Assembly: GCF_002847285.1 (NCBI RefSeq)
Contig: NZ_CP025407.1
Coordinates: 1,862,501-1,926,500, forward strand
Reading direction: 5' to 3'
Source of the DNA: Streptomyces sp. CMB-StM0423
GTDB lineage: Bacteria; Actinomycetota; Actinomycetes; Streptomycetales; Streptomycetaceae
Length of the DNA stretch: 64,000 bases
In this document: positions 45,955 through 57,371 of the stretch, in pieces
Layout of the letters: each line of letters opens with the position of its first letter
Position numbering within the stretch: the first letter of the stretch is position 1
The notes under the pieces: model-generated
What the model was told of the DNA's origin: nothing
The model's database searches: none
The model's input: the letters and a program-made list of their open reading frames with translations, nothing else
Made by a program: the position numbers and the translations under genes

Positions 45955-47898
45955 ATGGATCTGGCCCCGCCCTCACGCACACGGTCCCAGTGGGCCCTGG
46001 TCGCCGGGGCTGTCGTGGTCGCGGCCGGGGTGCTGGCCGGGAGCATCGCGTACGTGATGGGCGGTGACGACGACGCCGCCGCCGACGCGCAGGAGGAGGT
46101 GCGGGCGTACGTGGCCGCCTGGGCGCGCGGCGACAGCGAGGGGGCCGCGAGCCACACCGACCGGCCCCGGGCCGCCGCCGACCTGCTGGACTCCGTACAC
46201 CGCGGGCTGGACCCGAAGGACGTGCTCGTCTCCCTCGACGACGCCGAGAAGGGCGGCGACGGCACGTACACCGTGCCGTTCTCCGTCCGGCTCCGGCTGC
46301 CGGACTTCGGCACCTGGGAGTACGAGACCCGCGCGGTGGCCCTGCCCCCGTCTCACGGCAAGGGCGACGACGGGGGGACCGGCGGCAACGGGGCGGGCAG
46401 TGGCTGGCAGGTGCGCTGGGAGCCCCGGCTCGTGCACCCCGCGCTGCGCCGCCACCAGACCCTCGTCACCACCACCCGGCGCGCCGAGCGCGCCCCGATA
46501 CTCGCCGCCGACGGCTCAGAACTGGCCGGTGACGCCAGGGTGTGGGCCGTCTCCATCTGGCCCGCGAAGCTGTCGGACCCCGGCCGCGCGTACGCGGCCC
46601 TCGCCGACCCCGCGCTCGGCGCGGACCTCGACGTCCCGCGGCTGAAGAAGCACGTGGCCGCCGCGGACCCCGACGAGTCGGTGCCGGTGGTCACGCTGCG
46701 GGACGAGGTCTACCGGCAGCAGCGCGACCGGCTGCTGGCCGTTCCCGGGCTGCAGTTCGTCGACTCCCGGCGACCCGTCGCGCACCTGGCCCGCTCCCTG
46801 GTCGGCGCCGTCGCGCCGGACTCCGGCAGGGGCGCCTCGGCGCTGCAGGCCCGCTACGACAAGCGGCTGTACGCGGCGCCCGGCGCCGAGGTGGTGATCG
46901 CCGACCGGGCGACGGGCGCCCCGGTGCGCACCCTGGCCCGCAAGAAGCCGGGCGCGGGCAAGCCGGTGCGTACGACGATCGACCCGGGTGTGCAGCAGGC
47001 CGCGGAGGAGGCGGTCGGCGGGCTCGGCAAGAGCGCCTCGATCGTCGCGATCGACCCCGGTACGGGCCGGGTGCTGGCCGTCGCGGACAGCCCTGACGCC
47101 GGCGAGAGCCACGCGCTGACCGGCCGCTTCCCGCCCGGCTCCACCTTCAAGACGGTCACCGCCGCGGCGCTTCTGGAGGGCGGTCTTGCCGCCGGGGACC
47201 GGGTGGCCTGCCCGGCGGCGGCGAACGTGGCGGGGCAACGCTTCGAGAACCAGGACGAGTTCGGCCTGCCGCCGGGCGCCACCTTCGCGGAGGCGTTCGC
47301 GCAGTCCTGCAACACCGCCTTCGTCGGCCTGCGCGACGAGTTGGACGAGCGGACCCTGACGCGCACCGCCCGCGCCTTCGGCATCGGCGGCACCTGGCAG
47401 GTGGGCGCGGCCACCTTCGACGGCAGCGTGCCGGCGGCCGAGAGTGAGAACGACAAGGCGGCGGCGATGATCGGGCAGGGCCGGGTGGAGGCGAGCCCAC
47501 TGGTGATGGCGTCGGTGGCGGCGACGGTGAAGGACGGCCGGTTCCGCCAGCCGGTGCTGGTGCCGGACGCGGTGGACGAGCCGTACCGGGCGCCGGAGAT
47601 GCTCGACACGCGCACCTATGAGCAGTTGCGCTCGCTGATGCGCGGCGTCGTCACCGACGGCTCGGGCTCGGCGCTCGCGGGGCTCCCGGGCCGGCCGCAC
47701 GCCAAGACGGGCACCGCCGAGTTCGGCACCCAGAGCCCTCCGCGCACCCACGCCTGGATGACCGGCTATCTGGAGGGCGCCGACCTCGCGTTCAGCGTGC
47801 TCATCGAGGACGGCGGCTCCGGCGGCAAGGACGCGGGCCCGGTCGCCGCCGACTTCCTCCGCGCGGCGGCGCCCGGAAAGGGCGACTCCGGCCGGTAA
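45955..47898 (+). CDS. Class B penicillin-binding protein (transpeptidase)
   Basis: The 647-residue protein is anchored by one N-terminal helix (about 14-35). A MecA/NTF2-like N-terminal domain (AYVAAWARGDSEGAASHT) and a PBP dimer domain precede the transpeptidase. The active-site motifs are complete: S396-T-F-K399, S451-C-N453 and K584-T-G-T. It should cross-link peptidoglycan. Streptomycetes have many such elongation/sporulation PBPs; which one this is cannot be said. The gene appears leaderless and converges with proS. Confidence 0.93.
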   Translation: MDLAPPSRTRSQWALVAGAVVVAAGVLAGSIAYVMGGDDDAAADAQEEVRAYVAAWARGDSEGAASHTDRPRAAADLLDSVHRGLDPKDVLVSLDDAEKGGDGTYTVPFSVRLRLPDFGTWEYETRAVALPPSHGKGDDGGTGGNGAGSGWQVRWEPRLVHPALRRHQTLVTTTRRAERAPILAADGSELAGDARVWAVSIWPAKLSDPGRAYAALADPALGADLDVPRLKKHVAAADPDESVPVVTLRDEVYRQQRDRLLAVPGLQFVDSRRPVAHLARSLVGAVAPDSGRGASALQARYDKRLYAAPGAEVVIADRATGAPVRTLARKKPGAGKPVRTTIDPGVQQAAEEAVGGLGKSASIVAIDPGTGRVLAVADSPDAGESHALTGRFPPGSTFKTVTAAALLEGGLAAGDRVACPAAANVAGQRFENQDEFGLPPGATFAEAFAQSCNTAFVGLRDELDERTLTRTARAFGIGGTWQVGAATFDGSVPAAESENDKAAAMIGQGRVEASPLVMASVAATVKDGRFRQPVLVPDAVDEPYRAPEMLDTRTYEQLRSLMRGVVTDGSGSALAGLPGRPHAKTGTAEFGTQSPPRTHAWMTGYLEGADLAFSVLIEDGGSGGKDAGPVAADFLRAAAPGKGDSGR

Positions 47899-48009
47899 CG
47901 CCGCTGCCCGGCCCGGTACCACCCCGAAGGCGACAGTCACCGCCGCCCGTCAGCTCTGCCGGCGCCGCCCGTCGGCTCCGCCGGCTCTCCGCGGCCGGCG
48001 CCGCGGCGC

Positions 48010-49725
48010 TCAGCCCGCCGCCGTCAGCCGTGCCAGCGCCTCGTCCACCGGCAGTTCCTCGCGCTCGCCGGTGCGGCGGTCCTTCAGCTCCACCACGCCG
48101 TCGCCCGCGCGCCGCCCGGCGACCAGGATCTGCGGCACTCCGATCAGCTCGGCGTCGGTGAACTTCACGCCGGGCGACACCGACGCCCGGTCGTCCACCA
48201 GCACCCGCACGCCCGCCGCGCCCAGCTTCTCCGCCAGCTCCAGCGCCAGCTCCGTCTGCTTGGCCTTGCCCGCCGCGACGATGTGCACGTCCGCCGGGGC
48301 CACCTCGCGCGGCCAGCACAGCCCCAGCTCGTCGTGCGTCTGCTCGGCGAGCGCGGCGACGGCCCGGGAGACCCCGATCCCGTACGAACCCATGGTCACC
48401 CGCACCGGCTTGCCGTTCTGGCCGAGGACGTCCAGCTCGAAGGCGTCGGCGTACTTGCGGCCGAGCTGGAAGATGTGGCCGATCTCGATGGCCCGGTCCA
48501 GCTCGATGCCCGCGCCGCAGCGCGGGCAGGGGTCGCCGGGCTCGACGACGACCACGTCGAGGTACTGGTCGACCTCGAAGTCGCGGCCGCACACCACGTG
48601 GCGCGCGTGCGAGTCGGGCTTGTTGGCGCCGGTCACCCACGAGGTGCCCGGGGCGATCCGGGGGTCGGCCAGGTAGCGGAACGCCTTGCCTGCCATGCCC
48701 TGCGGGCCGACGTACCCCCGGACCAGGTCGGGGCGGCCGGCGAAGTCCTCGGCGGTGACGACCTCGACCTCGGCCGGGGCCAGGTGCTCGGCGAGCTTGC
48801 CCAGGTCCACCTCGCGGTCGCCGGGAACGCCGACCGCGGTGATCTCGCCGTCGACCTTCACCAGCAGGTTCTTCAGCGTCGCGGACGCGGGGATGCCCAG
48901 GTGCGCCGCGAGGGTCTCGATCGTCGGGGTGTCGGGGGTGTCCAGCTCCTCGACCGGCGGGTGCCCCTCGACCGGGGAGGGCGCCACCGTCGTCGTCAGC
49001 GCCTCGGTGTTCGCGGCGAATCCGCAGGAGGGGCACTGCACATAGGTGTCCTCGCCGGCGGCGGCCGGGGCCAGGAACTCCTCGCTGGCCGAGCCGCCCA
49101 TGGCGCCGGAGACGGCGGAGACGATCCGGAAGTCGAAGCCGAGCCGCTCGAAGATCCGCTGGTACGCCTCGCGGTGCAGCCCGTAGGCGGCGGCCAGGCC
49201 CTCGTCTGAGGTGTCGAAGGAGTACGAGTCCTTCATGTGGAACTCGCGGCCGCGCAGCACGCCGGAGCGGGGCCGCGCCTCGTCCCGGTACTTGATCTGG
49301 ATCTGGTAGAGGATCACGGGCATGTCCTTGTAGGACGAGCACTGATCCTTGACGACCTGGGCGAACAGCTCCTCGTGCGTGGGACCCAGCACGTAGTCGA
49401 CGCCCTTGCGGTCCTTGAGGGAGAAGAGCAGGTCGCCGTACTCCTCGGCGCGGCCCGTCGTCTCGTACAGCTCGCGGGGCAGCAGGGCCGGCAGCAGCAC
49501 CTCCTGGCCGCCGATCGCGTCCATCTCCTCGCGGACGACCCGCGCCACGTTCTCCAGGACCCGCTTGCCGAGCGGCAGCCACGTCCACACCCCGGCGGAC
49601 GAGCGGCGGACATAGCCCGCGCGGACGAGCAGCTTGTGGCTCGCGGTCTCGGCGTCGGCGGGGTCGTCGCGCAGCGTCTTGAGCATCATCCGGGACATGC
49701 GCTGAACGTGGCTGTGCTGGCTCAT
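48010..49725 (-). CDS. proS: Prolyl-tRNA synthetase (bacterial type, with editing domain)
   Basis: The 571-residue class II synthetase shows motif 1-2 regions ([78 protein letters not shown]), the INS editing insert (about 230-390, [32 protein letters not shown]) and motif 3 ([17 protein letters not shown]). ATG 49725 gives [14 protein letters not shown]. The gene is monocistronic-looking: a GNAT gene upstream is separated by 81 bases. Confidence 0.96.
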   Translation of the reverse strand: MSQHSHVQRMSRMMLKTLRDDPADAETASHKLLVRAGYVRRSSAGVWTWLPLGKRVLENVARVVREEMDAIGGQEVLLPALLPRELYETTGRAEEYGDLLFSLKDRKGVDYVLGPTHEELFAQVVKDQCSSYKDMPVILYQIQIKYRDEARPRSGVLRGREFHMKDSYSFDTSDEGLAAAYGLHREAYQRIFERLGFDFRIVSAVSGAMGGSASEEFLAPAAAGEDTYVQCPSCGFAANTEALTTTVAPSPVEGHPPVEELDTPDTPTIETLAAHLGIPASATLKNLLVKVDGEITAVGVPGDREVDLGKLAEHLAPAEVEVVTAEDFAGRPDLVRGYVGPQGMAGKAFRYLADPRIAPGTSWVTGANKPDSHARHVVCGRDFEVDQYLDVVVVEPGDPCPRCGAGIELDRAIEIGHIFQLGRKYADAFELDVLGQNGKPVRVTMGSYGIGVSRAVAALAEQTHDELGLCWPREVAPADVHIVAAGKAKQTELALELAEKLGAAGVRVLVDDRASVSPGVKFTDAELIGVPQILVAGRRAGDGVVELKDRRTGEREELPVDEALARLTAAG

Positions 49726-49806
49726 GCCCCGGACTCTAGCGCCGGACGCGGGCCCGCCGGAAATTCGTCCGCCGAAGCTGTGGACAACTCGCCGGTTGTG
49801 GACAAC

Positions 49807-50340
49807 TCAGCGCAGCAGCGGCAGCTCCGCGCCCATCACCACGTACGGGCTGGGGGCGCCGGGGAAGACCACGCGGCGGGCGAGGTCGCGGTAGCCGAGC
49901 TGCCGGTACAGGTGGCGTGCGGGGCTCTCGACGTCGATCGCCGAGAGCAGGCTCCTGGGCTCCGCGGCGGAGTCGGTGATCCGCGTGATCAGCTCGCGGC
50001 CGATGCCCCGCTGCTGGAACGCGGGGTGCACGTGGAGTTCGGTGATGACGAAGGCGTCGTCGAGCCAGCGGTCCTCGCCGGCAGCGCGCAGATAGGGCTG
50101 GACGACCGTGGACCACCAGTACACGCGGTTGTTCGGCATGCCGTAGACGAACCCGGCGAGCCGCCCGGTGGCGGTGGTGGCGCCCAGCGCGCGGGCGCCC
50201 GTGTTGGTCAGGTGCCGCAGCACGACATGGCGGCGGACGGCGATCTCGTCGTCGGTGAGCCCGAAGGCGACGGCCTGTACGGCAAGCGCGTCGTCCACGC
50301 GGGCGGCGAGGTCGAGAGGGCCGACGACGACGTCATCCAT
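49807..50340 (-). CDS. GNAT family N-acetyltransferase
   Basis: The 177-residue protein has a GNAT core: ITELHVHPAFQQRGIGRELITRI supplies the acetyl-CoA loop Q/R-x-x-G-x-G/A, and SAIDVESPARHLYRQLGY the C-terminal strand-helix. ATG 50340 begins MDDVVVGPLDLA. The substrate is unknown. It precedes proS in the same direction. Confidence 0.85.
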   Translation of the reverse strand: MDDVVVGPLDLAARVDDALAVQAVAFGLTDDEIAVRRHVVLRHLTNTGARALGATTATGRLAGFVYGMPNNRVYWWSTVVQPYLRAAGEDRWLDDAFVITELHVHPAFQQRGIGRELITRITDSAAEPRSLLSAIDVESPARHLYRQLGYRDLARRVVFPGAPSPYVVMGAELPLLR

Positions 50341-50473
50341 GGCTGCGCACCCTACCCTGCACCCGCGGCCCGCCGGCCCACCCCCTGGCCACGCCCCGCC
50401 GCGAGGCCGGAACGCCGCGGAGACGACGCCCGTACGCGGCCCGCACCCGCCCGCGCCGCCGCGGACCCGGCTC

Positions 50474-51319
50474 TCAGAACAGCACGCTCATGAACGCCCC
50501 GACCTCGCGGAAGCCCACCCGGCGATACGCCGCGCGCGCCACCGTGTTGAAGTCGTTCACGTACAGGCTGACCACCGGCGCCACCTCGCGCAGCGCGTAC
50601 CGCAGGACCGCCGCGAGGCCGATCTCCGACAGCCCGCGCCCGCGGTGCTCCGGCGCCACCCACACGCCCTGGATCTGGCATGCGTGCGCCGTCGCCGCGC
50701 CGATCTCCGCCTTGAAGACGACCTCGCCGTCCTCCACGCGCGCGAAGGACCGGCCGCCGCCCACCAGTTCCGCGACCCGGGCCTGGTACAGCAGCCCGCC
50801 GTCGCCGGCGAGCGGCGAGATGCCGACCTCCTCGGTGAACATGGCCACGCACGCCGGCATGATCAGGTCCATCTCGTCCTTGCGGATGCGGCGGACCAGC
50901 GGGTCCGGCTCGACCTCCGCGGGCATCGAGGTGGTGACCATCAGCGGCTGGCGCGTCCGCACCTCGCGCGCGGGCCCCCAGGCGGGCTCCAGCAGGGACC
51001 ACAACTCGGCGGTGGGCTCGGCCGGGCCGACGATCGACGAGCAGCGCCGCCCGGCGCGCCGGGCGCGCTCGGCGAAGCCGCGTACCGCCTCGGGGGTGGC
51101 GCAGACGGGCACGAGGTTGGCGCCGGCGTAGCAGAGGGACTCCAGCCGCCCGCCCGCGTACCAGCCCCACAGTTCACCGCCGAGCCGCCAGGGGTCGAGC
51201 CCCGCGACGGCGACGCGGGAGGCGACGAACGCGTTGGCGACCGGTTCCCGGTCGAGCACGGCGCGGGCGGCGTCGAGCTCCGCGGGCTCCAGCAGCCGGG
51301 TGGTGGTGGTCGTCAACAC
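50474..51319 (-). CDS. GNAT family acetyltransferase with N-terminal DUF4081-type domain
   Basis: The 281-residue protein joins an N-terminal domain (ARAVLDREPVANAFVASRVAVAG...GGELWGWYAGGRLESLCYAGANLVPV) to a C-terminal GNAT domain with GVWVAPEHRGRGLSEIGLAAVLRYAL and SLYVNDFNTVARAAYRRVGF. This two-domain enzyme regularly follows ispG in Streptomyces. The GTG at 51319 (or TTG 51316) is placed 6 bases after a -10 box, so the message is likely leaderless. Substrate unknown. Confidence 0.88.
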   Translation of the reverse strand: MLTTTTTRLLEPAELDAARAVLDREPVANAFVASRVAVAGLDPWRLGGELWGWYAGGRLESLCYAGANLVPVCATPEAVRGFAERARRAGRRCSSIVGPAEPTAELWSLLEPAWGPAREVRTRQPLMVTTSMPAEVEPDPLVRRIRKDEMDLIMPACVAMFTEEVGISPLAGDGGLLYQARVAELVGGGRSFARVEDGEVVFKAEIGAATAHACQIQGVWVAPEHRGRGLSEIGLAAVLRYALREVAPVVSLYVNDFNTVARAAYRRVGFREVGAFMSVLF

Positions 51320-51325
51320 AGCGGC

Positions 51326-51331
51326 ACTGTA
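51326..51331 (-). promoter_or_regulatory. -10 box TACAGT upstream of the DUF4081-GNAT gene
   Basis: TACAGT on the minus strand ends six bases before the GTG at 51319, again the leaderless arrangement. No -35 is evident. Confidence 0.45.
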
Positions 51332-51381
51332 CCTGTGCGCGCGTCTGCCCGCTTCCTGCGGGTACGCGCCGTGCCCGGCGG

Positions 51382-52536
<1,155 letters not shown>

Positions 52537-52678
52537 CTGGCGGCAACCCCTGTTGTACGGATCATGGCCCCCGCCGATGAGGGCCCGGCTACCGAGATTA
52601 CGGCACCCGGGCGCCGGGCCCCGCCCGGTGCCGGGGTGGTCACCGGAAGTGTCGATAAACCGGCACCGTACGTTTACC

Positions 52679-52716
52679 GCACGGTGCGCAGGGCCTGCGA
52701 CCTGGGCGCACCGTGC
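52679..52716 (-). terminator. Inverted repeat between rseP and ispG
   Basis: GCACGGTGCGC (52679-52689) pairs perfectly with GCGCACCGTGC (52706-52716) over 11 bp with a 16-base loop. It lies about 85 bases past the rseP stop, so it could terminate that transcript; the ispG promoter would follow. The rest of the gap (52537-52800) shows no gene. Confidence 0.45.
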
Positions 52717-52800
52717 GGACCGGTGCAGGCGGCGGCACATGGCGGACAGGCGGCGGGCGGGCGCGTACGACGTGGTCCGCGCCCCGCTCCGCCGCCCGGG

Positions 52801-54117
52801 TCAGCCCGTGAGCTTCACCGGGTTCACCACGTCCGCCACCAGGACGAGCAGGGTGAAGCAGATGAACACCCCGGCGACCACGTACGCCACCGGCATCAGC
52901 TTGGCGACGTCGAAGGGCCCCGGGTCGGGTCGCCGGAAGACCCGCGCGAACGCGCGCCGCACCGACTCCCACAGCGCCCCCGCGATGTGCCCGCCGTCCA
53001 GCGGCAGCAGCGGCAGCATGTTGAACAGGAACAGCGACAGATTGAAGCCCGCCACCAGCAGCAGCATCGACGCCACCCGCTGCTCCGGCGGGATGTCGAG
53101 GTTCAGCACCTCGCCGCCGACCCGGGCCGCGCCGACGACGCCGACCGGCGAGTCCTCCTTGCGCTCCTCGCCCTGGAACGCCGCGTTCCACAGGTCGGGG
53201 ACCTTCGACGGCAGCGCGATCAGCGCGTCGAAGCCGTTGACCACCATGTCGCCCATGCGGTCCACGGACTGGCCGAAGTCCTGCTTGACCACGCCGGTGG
53301 CGGGGGTGAAGCCGAGGAAGCCGGCCTTCACGTACTCGCCGTCGACGTAGCCGCCGTCGCCGTCGCTCTTGCTGACCGTGTTCTCGGTGAGCGTGGGGTG
53401 CAGGTCGACGCGCTTGCCGTCGCGCTCGACGGTGACGGTGGCCGGGCCGATGGTCTCGCGGATACTGCTCTGCAGGGTCTCCCAGTCGCCGACCGGGCGG
53501 CCGTTGAACGCCACGATCTCGTCGCCGCGCTCCAGCCCGGCCTTCTTCGCGGGCGCGGCGGGGTCGGCGTCGTTGCACTTGCGGTCCGGGTTCTCGGCGA
53601 CCGACTCGGCCTTGATCACGCAGTCCGAGACCGAGCCGACGGTCGTGGTCTGGGTCGCGATGCCGAATGTCATCATCACGCCGACGAACACCACGACGGC
53701 CAGCACCAGGTTCATGAACGGCCCGGCGAACATCACGACGACCCGCTTCCACGGGGCCCGCGTGTAGAACAGCCGCTTCTCGTCGCCGGGCTCCAACTCC
53801 TCGTACGCCGCCTGCCTGGCGTCCTCGATCATCCCGCGGAACGGCGAGGTGGAGCGCTGCTGCACCCGCCCGTCCTCGCCGGGCGGGAACATCCCGATCA
53901 TGCGGATGTAGCCGCCGAGCGGGATCCACTTGATGCCGTACTCCGTGTCCCCCTTCTTCCGGGAGAACATCGTGGGGCCGAAGCCGACCATGTACTGCGG
54001 GACGCGGATGCCGAACATCTTGGCCGTGCTGAGGTGGCCGAACTCGTGCCAGGCGATGGAGACGAGGAGCCCGAAGGCGAAGACGACGATGCCGAGAATC
54101 GTCATGAGTGTCGTCAT
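52801..54117 (-). CDS. rseP: RseP-type site-2 membrane metalloprotease
   Basis: The 438-residue polytopic protein has the zinc motif HEFGH at 24-28 in the first transmembrane helix, a PDZ domain ([26 protein letters not shown], about 190-260) and the LDGGH motif with the third zinc ligand in [15 protein letters not shown]. It cuts anti-sigma factors or signal-peptide remnants within the membrane. ATG 54117 follows GAAGG. It lies 30 bases after dxr and is probably co-transcribed with it. Confidence 0.94.
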   Translation of the reverse strand: MTTLMTILGIVVFAFGLLVSIAWHEFGHLSTAKMFGIRVPQYMVGFGPTMFSRKKGDTEYGIKWIPLGGYIRMIGMFPPGEDGRVQQRSTSPFRGMIEDARQAAYEELEPGDEKRLFYTRAPWKRVVVMFAGPFMNLVLAVVVFVGVMMTFGIATQTTTVGSVSDCVIKAESVAENPDRKCNDADPAAPAKKAGLERGDEIVAFNGRPVGDWETLQSSIRETIGPATVTVERDGKRVDLHPTLTENTVSKSDGDGGYVDGEYVKAGFLGFTPATGVVKQDFGQSVDRMGDMVVNGFDALIALPSKVPDLWNAAFQGEERKEDSPVGVVGAARVGGEVLNLDIPPEQRVASMLLLVAGFNLSLFLFNMLPLLPLDGGHIAGALWESVRRAFARVFRRPDPGPFDVAKLMPVAYVVAGVFICFTLLVLVADVVNPVKLTG

Positions 54118-54147
54118 GGGCGCACCTTCGTCATCAGTTGTCGATCG

Positions 54148-55428
54148 TCACTTGTCGTGCTGGTCGGCAGGCAGCCCGGCCAGCTCCCTGGCCCGGGCGC
54201 GCGCCCAGGTCTCGGCTTCGAGGACGTCCGCGACCGTCAGCCGGGTTCCCGGATCGTCCGTGCCGTGTTCCGCGACGACCTGGCTGACCGTGTCCATGAT
54301 GCCAAGGAACGGGAGCTTGCCGGTGAGGAAGCCGTCGACACACTCCTCGTTCGCCGCGTTGAAGACCGCCGGGGCGGTGCCGCCGAGGGCGCCGACGTGG
54401 CAGGCCAGCGGCACGGAGGGGAACGCCTTCTCGTCGAGCGGGAAGAACTCCCAGGTGCCGGCGGCCGACCAGTCGAAGGCGGGCGCGGCCTCCGGCACCC
54501 GGTCGGGCCAGCCGAGCGCCAGCGCGATCGGCATCCGCATGTCGGGCGGGCTGGCCTGGGCCAGGGTGGAGCCGTCGGTGAACTCGACCATGGAGTGCAC
54601 GTAGGACTGCGGGTGGACGACGACCTCGATGCGGTCGAAGGGGACGTCGTAGAGCAGGTGCGCCTCGATGACCTCCAGGCCCTTGTTGACCAGGGTGGAG
54701 GAGTTGATGGTGACGACCGGGCCCATGTCCCAGGTGGGGTGCGCGAGGGCCTGCTCCGGGGTGACCTCCGTCAGCTCCTCGCGGGTCCGGCCGCGGAACG
54801 GGCCGCCGGAGGCGGTGACGAGCAGCTTGCGCACCTCGCCGCGGGTGCCGCCGAGCAGGGCCTGGTAGAGGGCGGAGTGCTCGGAGTCCACGGGCACGAT
54901 CTGGCCGTGCCGGGCCACGTCCTTGACCAGCGGACCGCCGACGATCAGGGACTCCTTGTTGGCCAGCGCCAGCATCCGCCCCGCCTTGAGGGCGGCGAGG
55001 GTGGGCGCGAGGCCGATGGAGCCGGTGATGCCGTTGAGCACGGTGTGGCACTCGTCGGCGGCGACCTCGGTGGCGGCGTCAGGACCCGCCAGCACCTCGG
55101 GCAGCGGCTCCCCGGCCCCGTACCGCGCGGCCAGCGCCTCGCGCAGCTCGCCGGCCTTGTCGGCGCGGGCGACCGCGACGCGGCGTACCCGCAGCTTGTG
55201 CGCCTGCTCGGCCAGCAGCTCCACCCGGCCGCCCGCCGCGGACAGGGCGGTGACCCGGAACCGGTCGGGGTTGCGCAGCACGATGTCGATGGCCTGGGTG
55301 CCGATGGATCCGGTCGAGCCGAGGATGACGATCTCGCGGGGGCCGTCGTCTGCGGGCGCGGGACGCAGGTGCGGATCGGCGAGCGGAGCAGCAGAGGTCT
55401 CGGTCATCGCCCCATTGTGTCGGCTCAC
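54148..55428 (-). CDS. dxr: 1-deoxy-D-xylulose-5-phosphate reductoisomerase
   Basis: Dxr commits carbon to the MEP isoprenoid pathway. The 426-residue protein has the NADPH motif [28 protein letters not shown], metal/substrate residues [18 protein letters not shown] and [14 protein letters not shown]. The GTG at 55428 overlaps the upstream TauE stop codon as GTGA, suggesting coupling. The ATG at 55407 (MTETSAAPL) is an alternative and closer to homologue starts; neither has a strong ribosome site. Confidence 0.95.
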   Translation of the reverse strand: MSRHNGAMTETSAAPLADPHLRPAPADDGPREIVILGSTGSIGTQAIDIVLRNPDRFRVTALSAAGGRVELLAEQAHKLRVRRVAVARADKAGELREALAARYGAGEPLPEVLAGPDAATEVAADECHTVLNGITGSIGLAPTLAALKAGRMLALANKESLIVGGPLVKDVARHGQIVPVDSEHSALYQALLGGTRGEVRKLLVTASGGPFRGRTREELTEVTPEQALAHPTWDMGPVVTINSSTLVNKGLEVIEAHLLYDVPFDRIEVVVHPQSYVHSMVEFTDGSTLAQASPPDMRMPIALALGWPDRVPEAAPAFDWSAAGTWEFFPLDEKAFPSVPLACHVGALGGTAPAVFNAANEECVDGFLTGKLPFLGIMDTVSQVVAEHGTDDPGTRLTVADVLEAETWARARARELAGLPADQHDK

Positions 55429-56369
55429 ACTTGGCGCCGAGCAGATGCCCTATCGATGCCGTCCGCCGTTGGCTCGCCCGTCGCTTCGCCGTCCACTGCC
55501 GGGGCGCCGCGGCGGGGGCGGCTGCTGATCACGGCGTACGCGGCGAGCACGACGCAGGCCGGGACGATGACGGTCTCCGGCACGTGCACCAGGGACAGCC
55601 CGGTGGCGAGCAGGATGATCGCCAGCACCCAGCGCAGCACGGCGCCGGGGGCGCGGGTGGAGAGCACGGCGCCGACCAGCACGCCGGGAATGGCGCCGAG
55701 GAGGAGCACGGCCGCGAGCCCCAGGCTGGCGTCGCCGACGAGGAAGTGGCCGACCGCGGCGGCGGCCACGATGGGGATGGCCTGGACGAGGTCGGTGCCG
55801 ACGAGGTGGTTGGCCTTGAGCCGGGGGTGCACCAGCATCAGCATCACGATGATCAGCGAGCCGGAGCCGACCGAGGTCATGCCGACGACGAGGCCGCCGA
55901 CGAGCCCTATGACCAGCGTGGGCACGGGACGTACCGGCACGTGCGCGTCCTCGGTCTCCTCGCCCTGCGCGGCGCGCCGCCGGTCCAGCCACATCCGGGC
56001 GAGCATGCCGGTGACGGCGAGCAGCAGCGCCGCGCCGATGACGATCTTCACCCGGCTCTGCAGGTCCTCGCCCTCGCCGAGGAACTGGAGCAGGAAGGCG
56101 CCGCAGAACGCGGCCGGGACCCCGGTGGGCAGCAGCCAGCGCACCACGTCCCAGCGGACGGTGCCCGCCTTCTGGTGCACGGCGGCGCCGAAGGGCTTCA
56201 TGAAGACCGAGGTGGCGAGGTCGCTGCCGATGGCCTGGGTGGGGTTGACACCGAAGACCGTCACCATGATGGGGGTCATGAGGGCGCCGCCGCCCATGCC
56301 TGTGAGGCCGACCATGCAGCCCACGAGGGCGCCGGCCACGACCATCGACCACGAAAAGTCCATAGACAT
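55425..56369 (-). CDS. TauE/SafE family sulfite/organosulfonate-type permease
   Basis: The 314-residue protein has about eight transmembrane helices in two homologous halves, each beginning with a Gly-rich signature ([42 protein letters not shown]). These mark the TauE/SafE/TSUP family, which exports or imports sulfite, thiosulfate or related anions. ATG 56369 is 14 bases or less from a candidate -10 (TAGTAT). The upstream region has two 13-bp direct repeats. The gene is directly ahead of dxr and may be co-transcribed. Substrate unknown. Confidence 0.88.
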   Translation of the reverse strand: MSMDFSWSMVVAGALVGCMVGLTGMGGGALMTPIMVTVFGVNPTQAIGSDLATSVFMKPFGAAVHQKAGTVRWDVVRWLLPTGVPAAFCGAFLLQFLGEGEDLQSRVKIVIGAALLLAVTGMLARMWLDRRRAAQGEETEDAHVPVRPVPTLVIGLVGGLVVGMTSVGSGSLIIVMLMLVHPRLKANHLVGTDLVQAIPIVAAAAVGHFLVGDASLGLAAVLLLGAIPGVLVGAVLSTRAPGAVLRWVLAIILLATGLSLVHVPETVIVPACVVLAAYAVISSRPRRGAPAVDGEATGEPTADGIDRASARRQV

Positions 56370-56404
56370 GGATACTAGGGATTTCCTATCGGGATGCTAG
56401 GGAT
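56370..56404 (-). repeat. Two 13-bp direct repeats in the TauE promoter
   Basis: GGATACTAGGGAT (56370-56382) and GGATGCTAGGGAT (56392-56404) differ at one base and are 22 bp apart, two helical turns, immediately upstream of the TauE start. They include TAGTAT/TAGCAT -10-like sequences on the minus strand and are likely protein-binding sites. Confidence 0.55.
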
Positions 56405-56459
56405 AGCTTTCTCCGATTTTCACCGACGACCGTGAGCTGCGCCACTCGACAGCCCCGCC

Positions 56460-56488
56460 TTGACAGGCAACCATTTGGTTGCCAATCT
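56460..56488 (+). promoter_or_regulatory. Promoter with embedded ArsR-type operator
   Basis: TTGACA (56460-56465) and CAATCT (56483-56488) are 17 bp apart. The spacer is almost exactly the perfect inverted repeat GGCAACCATTTGGTTGCC (56466-56483, 7-bp arms, 4-bp centre). This is the position and form of an ArsR-family repressor site, so the downstream regulator probably represses itself. Confidence 0.75.
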
Positions 56489-56507
56489 GCCAGCCGAGGT
56501 GGTGACC

Positions 56508-57299
56508 ATGGACGACGTCTTCCGGGCGCTCGCCGACGGCAGCCGCAGAGAGCTGCTCGACCGCCTCAACGAGCGGAACGGCCAGACCCTGCGGGAGTTG
56601 TGCACGGGACTGGAGATGAGCAGGCAGGCGGTGAGCAAGCACCTGGCGGTGCTGGAGGCCGCCGGCCTGGTCACCGCCGTGCGGCACGGCCGGGAGAAGC
56701 TGCACTACCTCAACCCCGTGCCGATCCACGAGGTGGCCGACCGCTGGATCGGCCGGTACGAGCGCGGGCGCCTGACGGCGCTGTCCGCGCTCAAGCAAGC
56801 GTTGGAAGGAAATCCCTTGAAGAAGCCCGCGTTCGTCTACACGATCTACATCGAGACCACGGCCGAGAAGCTCTACGAGGCGCTGACGACGCCGGAGTTC
56901 CTCAAGCAGTACCACGGCGGCTGGGCGCCCCGCTCCGACTGGCAGGCGGGCTCGACCGTCTACTGGCCGCTGGAGGAGAAGGGCGAGCCCCTGGACCTGG
57001 GCCAGCGCGTCCTGGTGGCCGAGCCCGGCAAGCGGCTGGTGTACACGTGGCACACGCTGCAGCCGATGCACCAGGAGATGCTGGGCATGTCGGACGCGGA
57101 GTTCGCCGAAGCGAGCAAGGAGCGGTCGCAGGTCGCCTTCGACATCGGGCCGGCCGAGATCCCGAAGCTGGGCGTGAAGCTGATCATCACCCACGACCAC
57201 TTCGACAGCGCGGAGAGCAGGATGCTGGAGAGCGTCAGCGGCGGCTGGGTCATGCTCGCCTCGCAGCTCAAGTCGATCCTGGAGCGGCAGCCGGCCTGA
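56508..57299 (+). CDS. ArsR-type winged-helix regulator fused to SRPBCC (AHSA1) domain
   Basis: The 263-residue protein has an ArsR-like DNA-binding domain (about 1-90; FRALADGSRRELLDRL, MSRQAVSKHLAVLEAAGLVTAVRHGREKLHYLNP) joined to an AHSA1/SRPBCC ligand-binding domain (about 108-255; YIETTAEKLYEALTTPEFLKQYHGGW). No metal-binding CxC of classical ArsR is present. ATG 56508 with GAGGTGG upstream fits; an in-frame extension to 56460 would overlap the operator. The ligand is unknown. It is divergent from TauE and converges with the acyl-CoA dehydrogenase. Confidence 0.88.
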   Translation: MDDVFRALADGSRRELLDRLNERNGQTLRELCTGLEMSRQAVSKHLAVLEAAGLVTAVRHGREKLHYLNPVPIHEVADRWIGRYERGRLTALSALKQALEGNPLKKPAFVYTIYIETTAEKLYEALTTPEFLKQYHGGWAPRSDWQAGSTVYWPLEEKGEPLDLGQRVLVAEPGKRLVYTWHTLQPMHQEMLGMSDAEFAEASKERSQVAFDIGPAEIPKLGVKLIITHDHFDSAESRMLESVSGGWVMLASQLKSILERQPA

Positions 57300-57305
57300 C
57301 CGCGG

Positions 57306-57336
57306 CGCGCGGACGGCCCGCACCGCCGTCCGCGCG
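57306..57336. terminator. Convergent terminator hairpin
   Basis: A perfect 12-bp stem (CGCGCGGACGGC/GCCGTCCGCGCG, loop of 7) begins seven bases after the ArsR-SRPBCC stop and precedes the acyl-CoA dehydrogenase stop on the other strand. Confidence 0.65.
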
Positions 57337-57371
57337 ACCGCCGTCCGCCGCCCGCCGTCCGCCGTCCGCCG
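57337..57371. repeat. CCGCCGTCCG short tandem repeats
   Basis: The 35 bases between the hairpin and the dehydrogenase stop codon consist of imperfect CCGCCGTCCG-type units (7-10 bp period). Probably slippage in non-coding GC-rich DNA. Confidence 0.5.
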
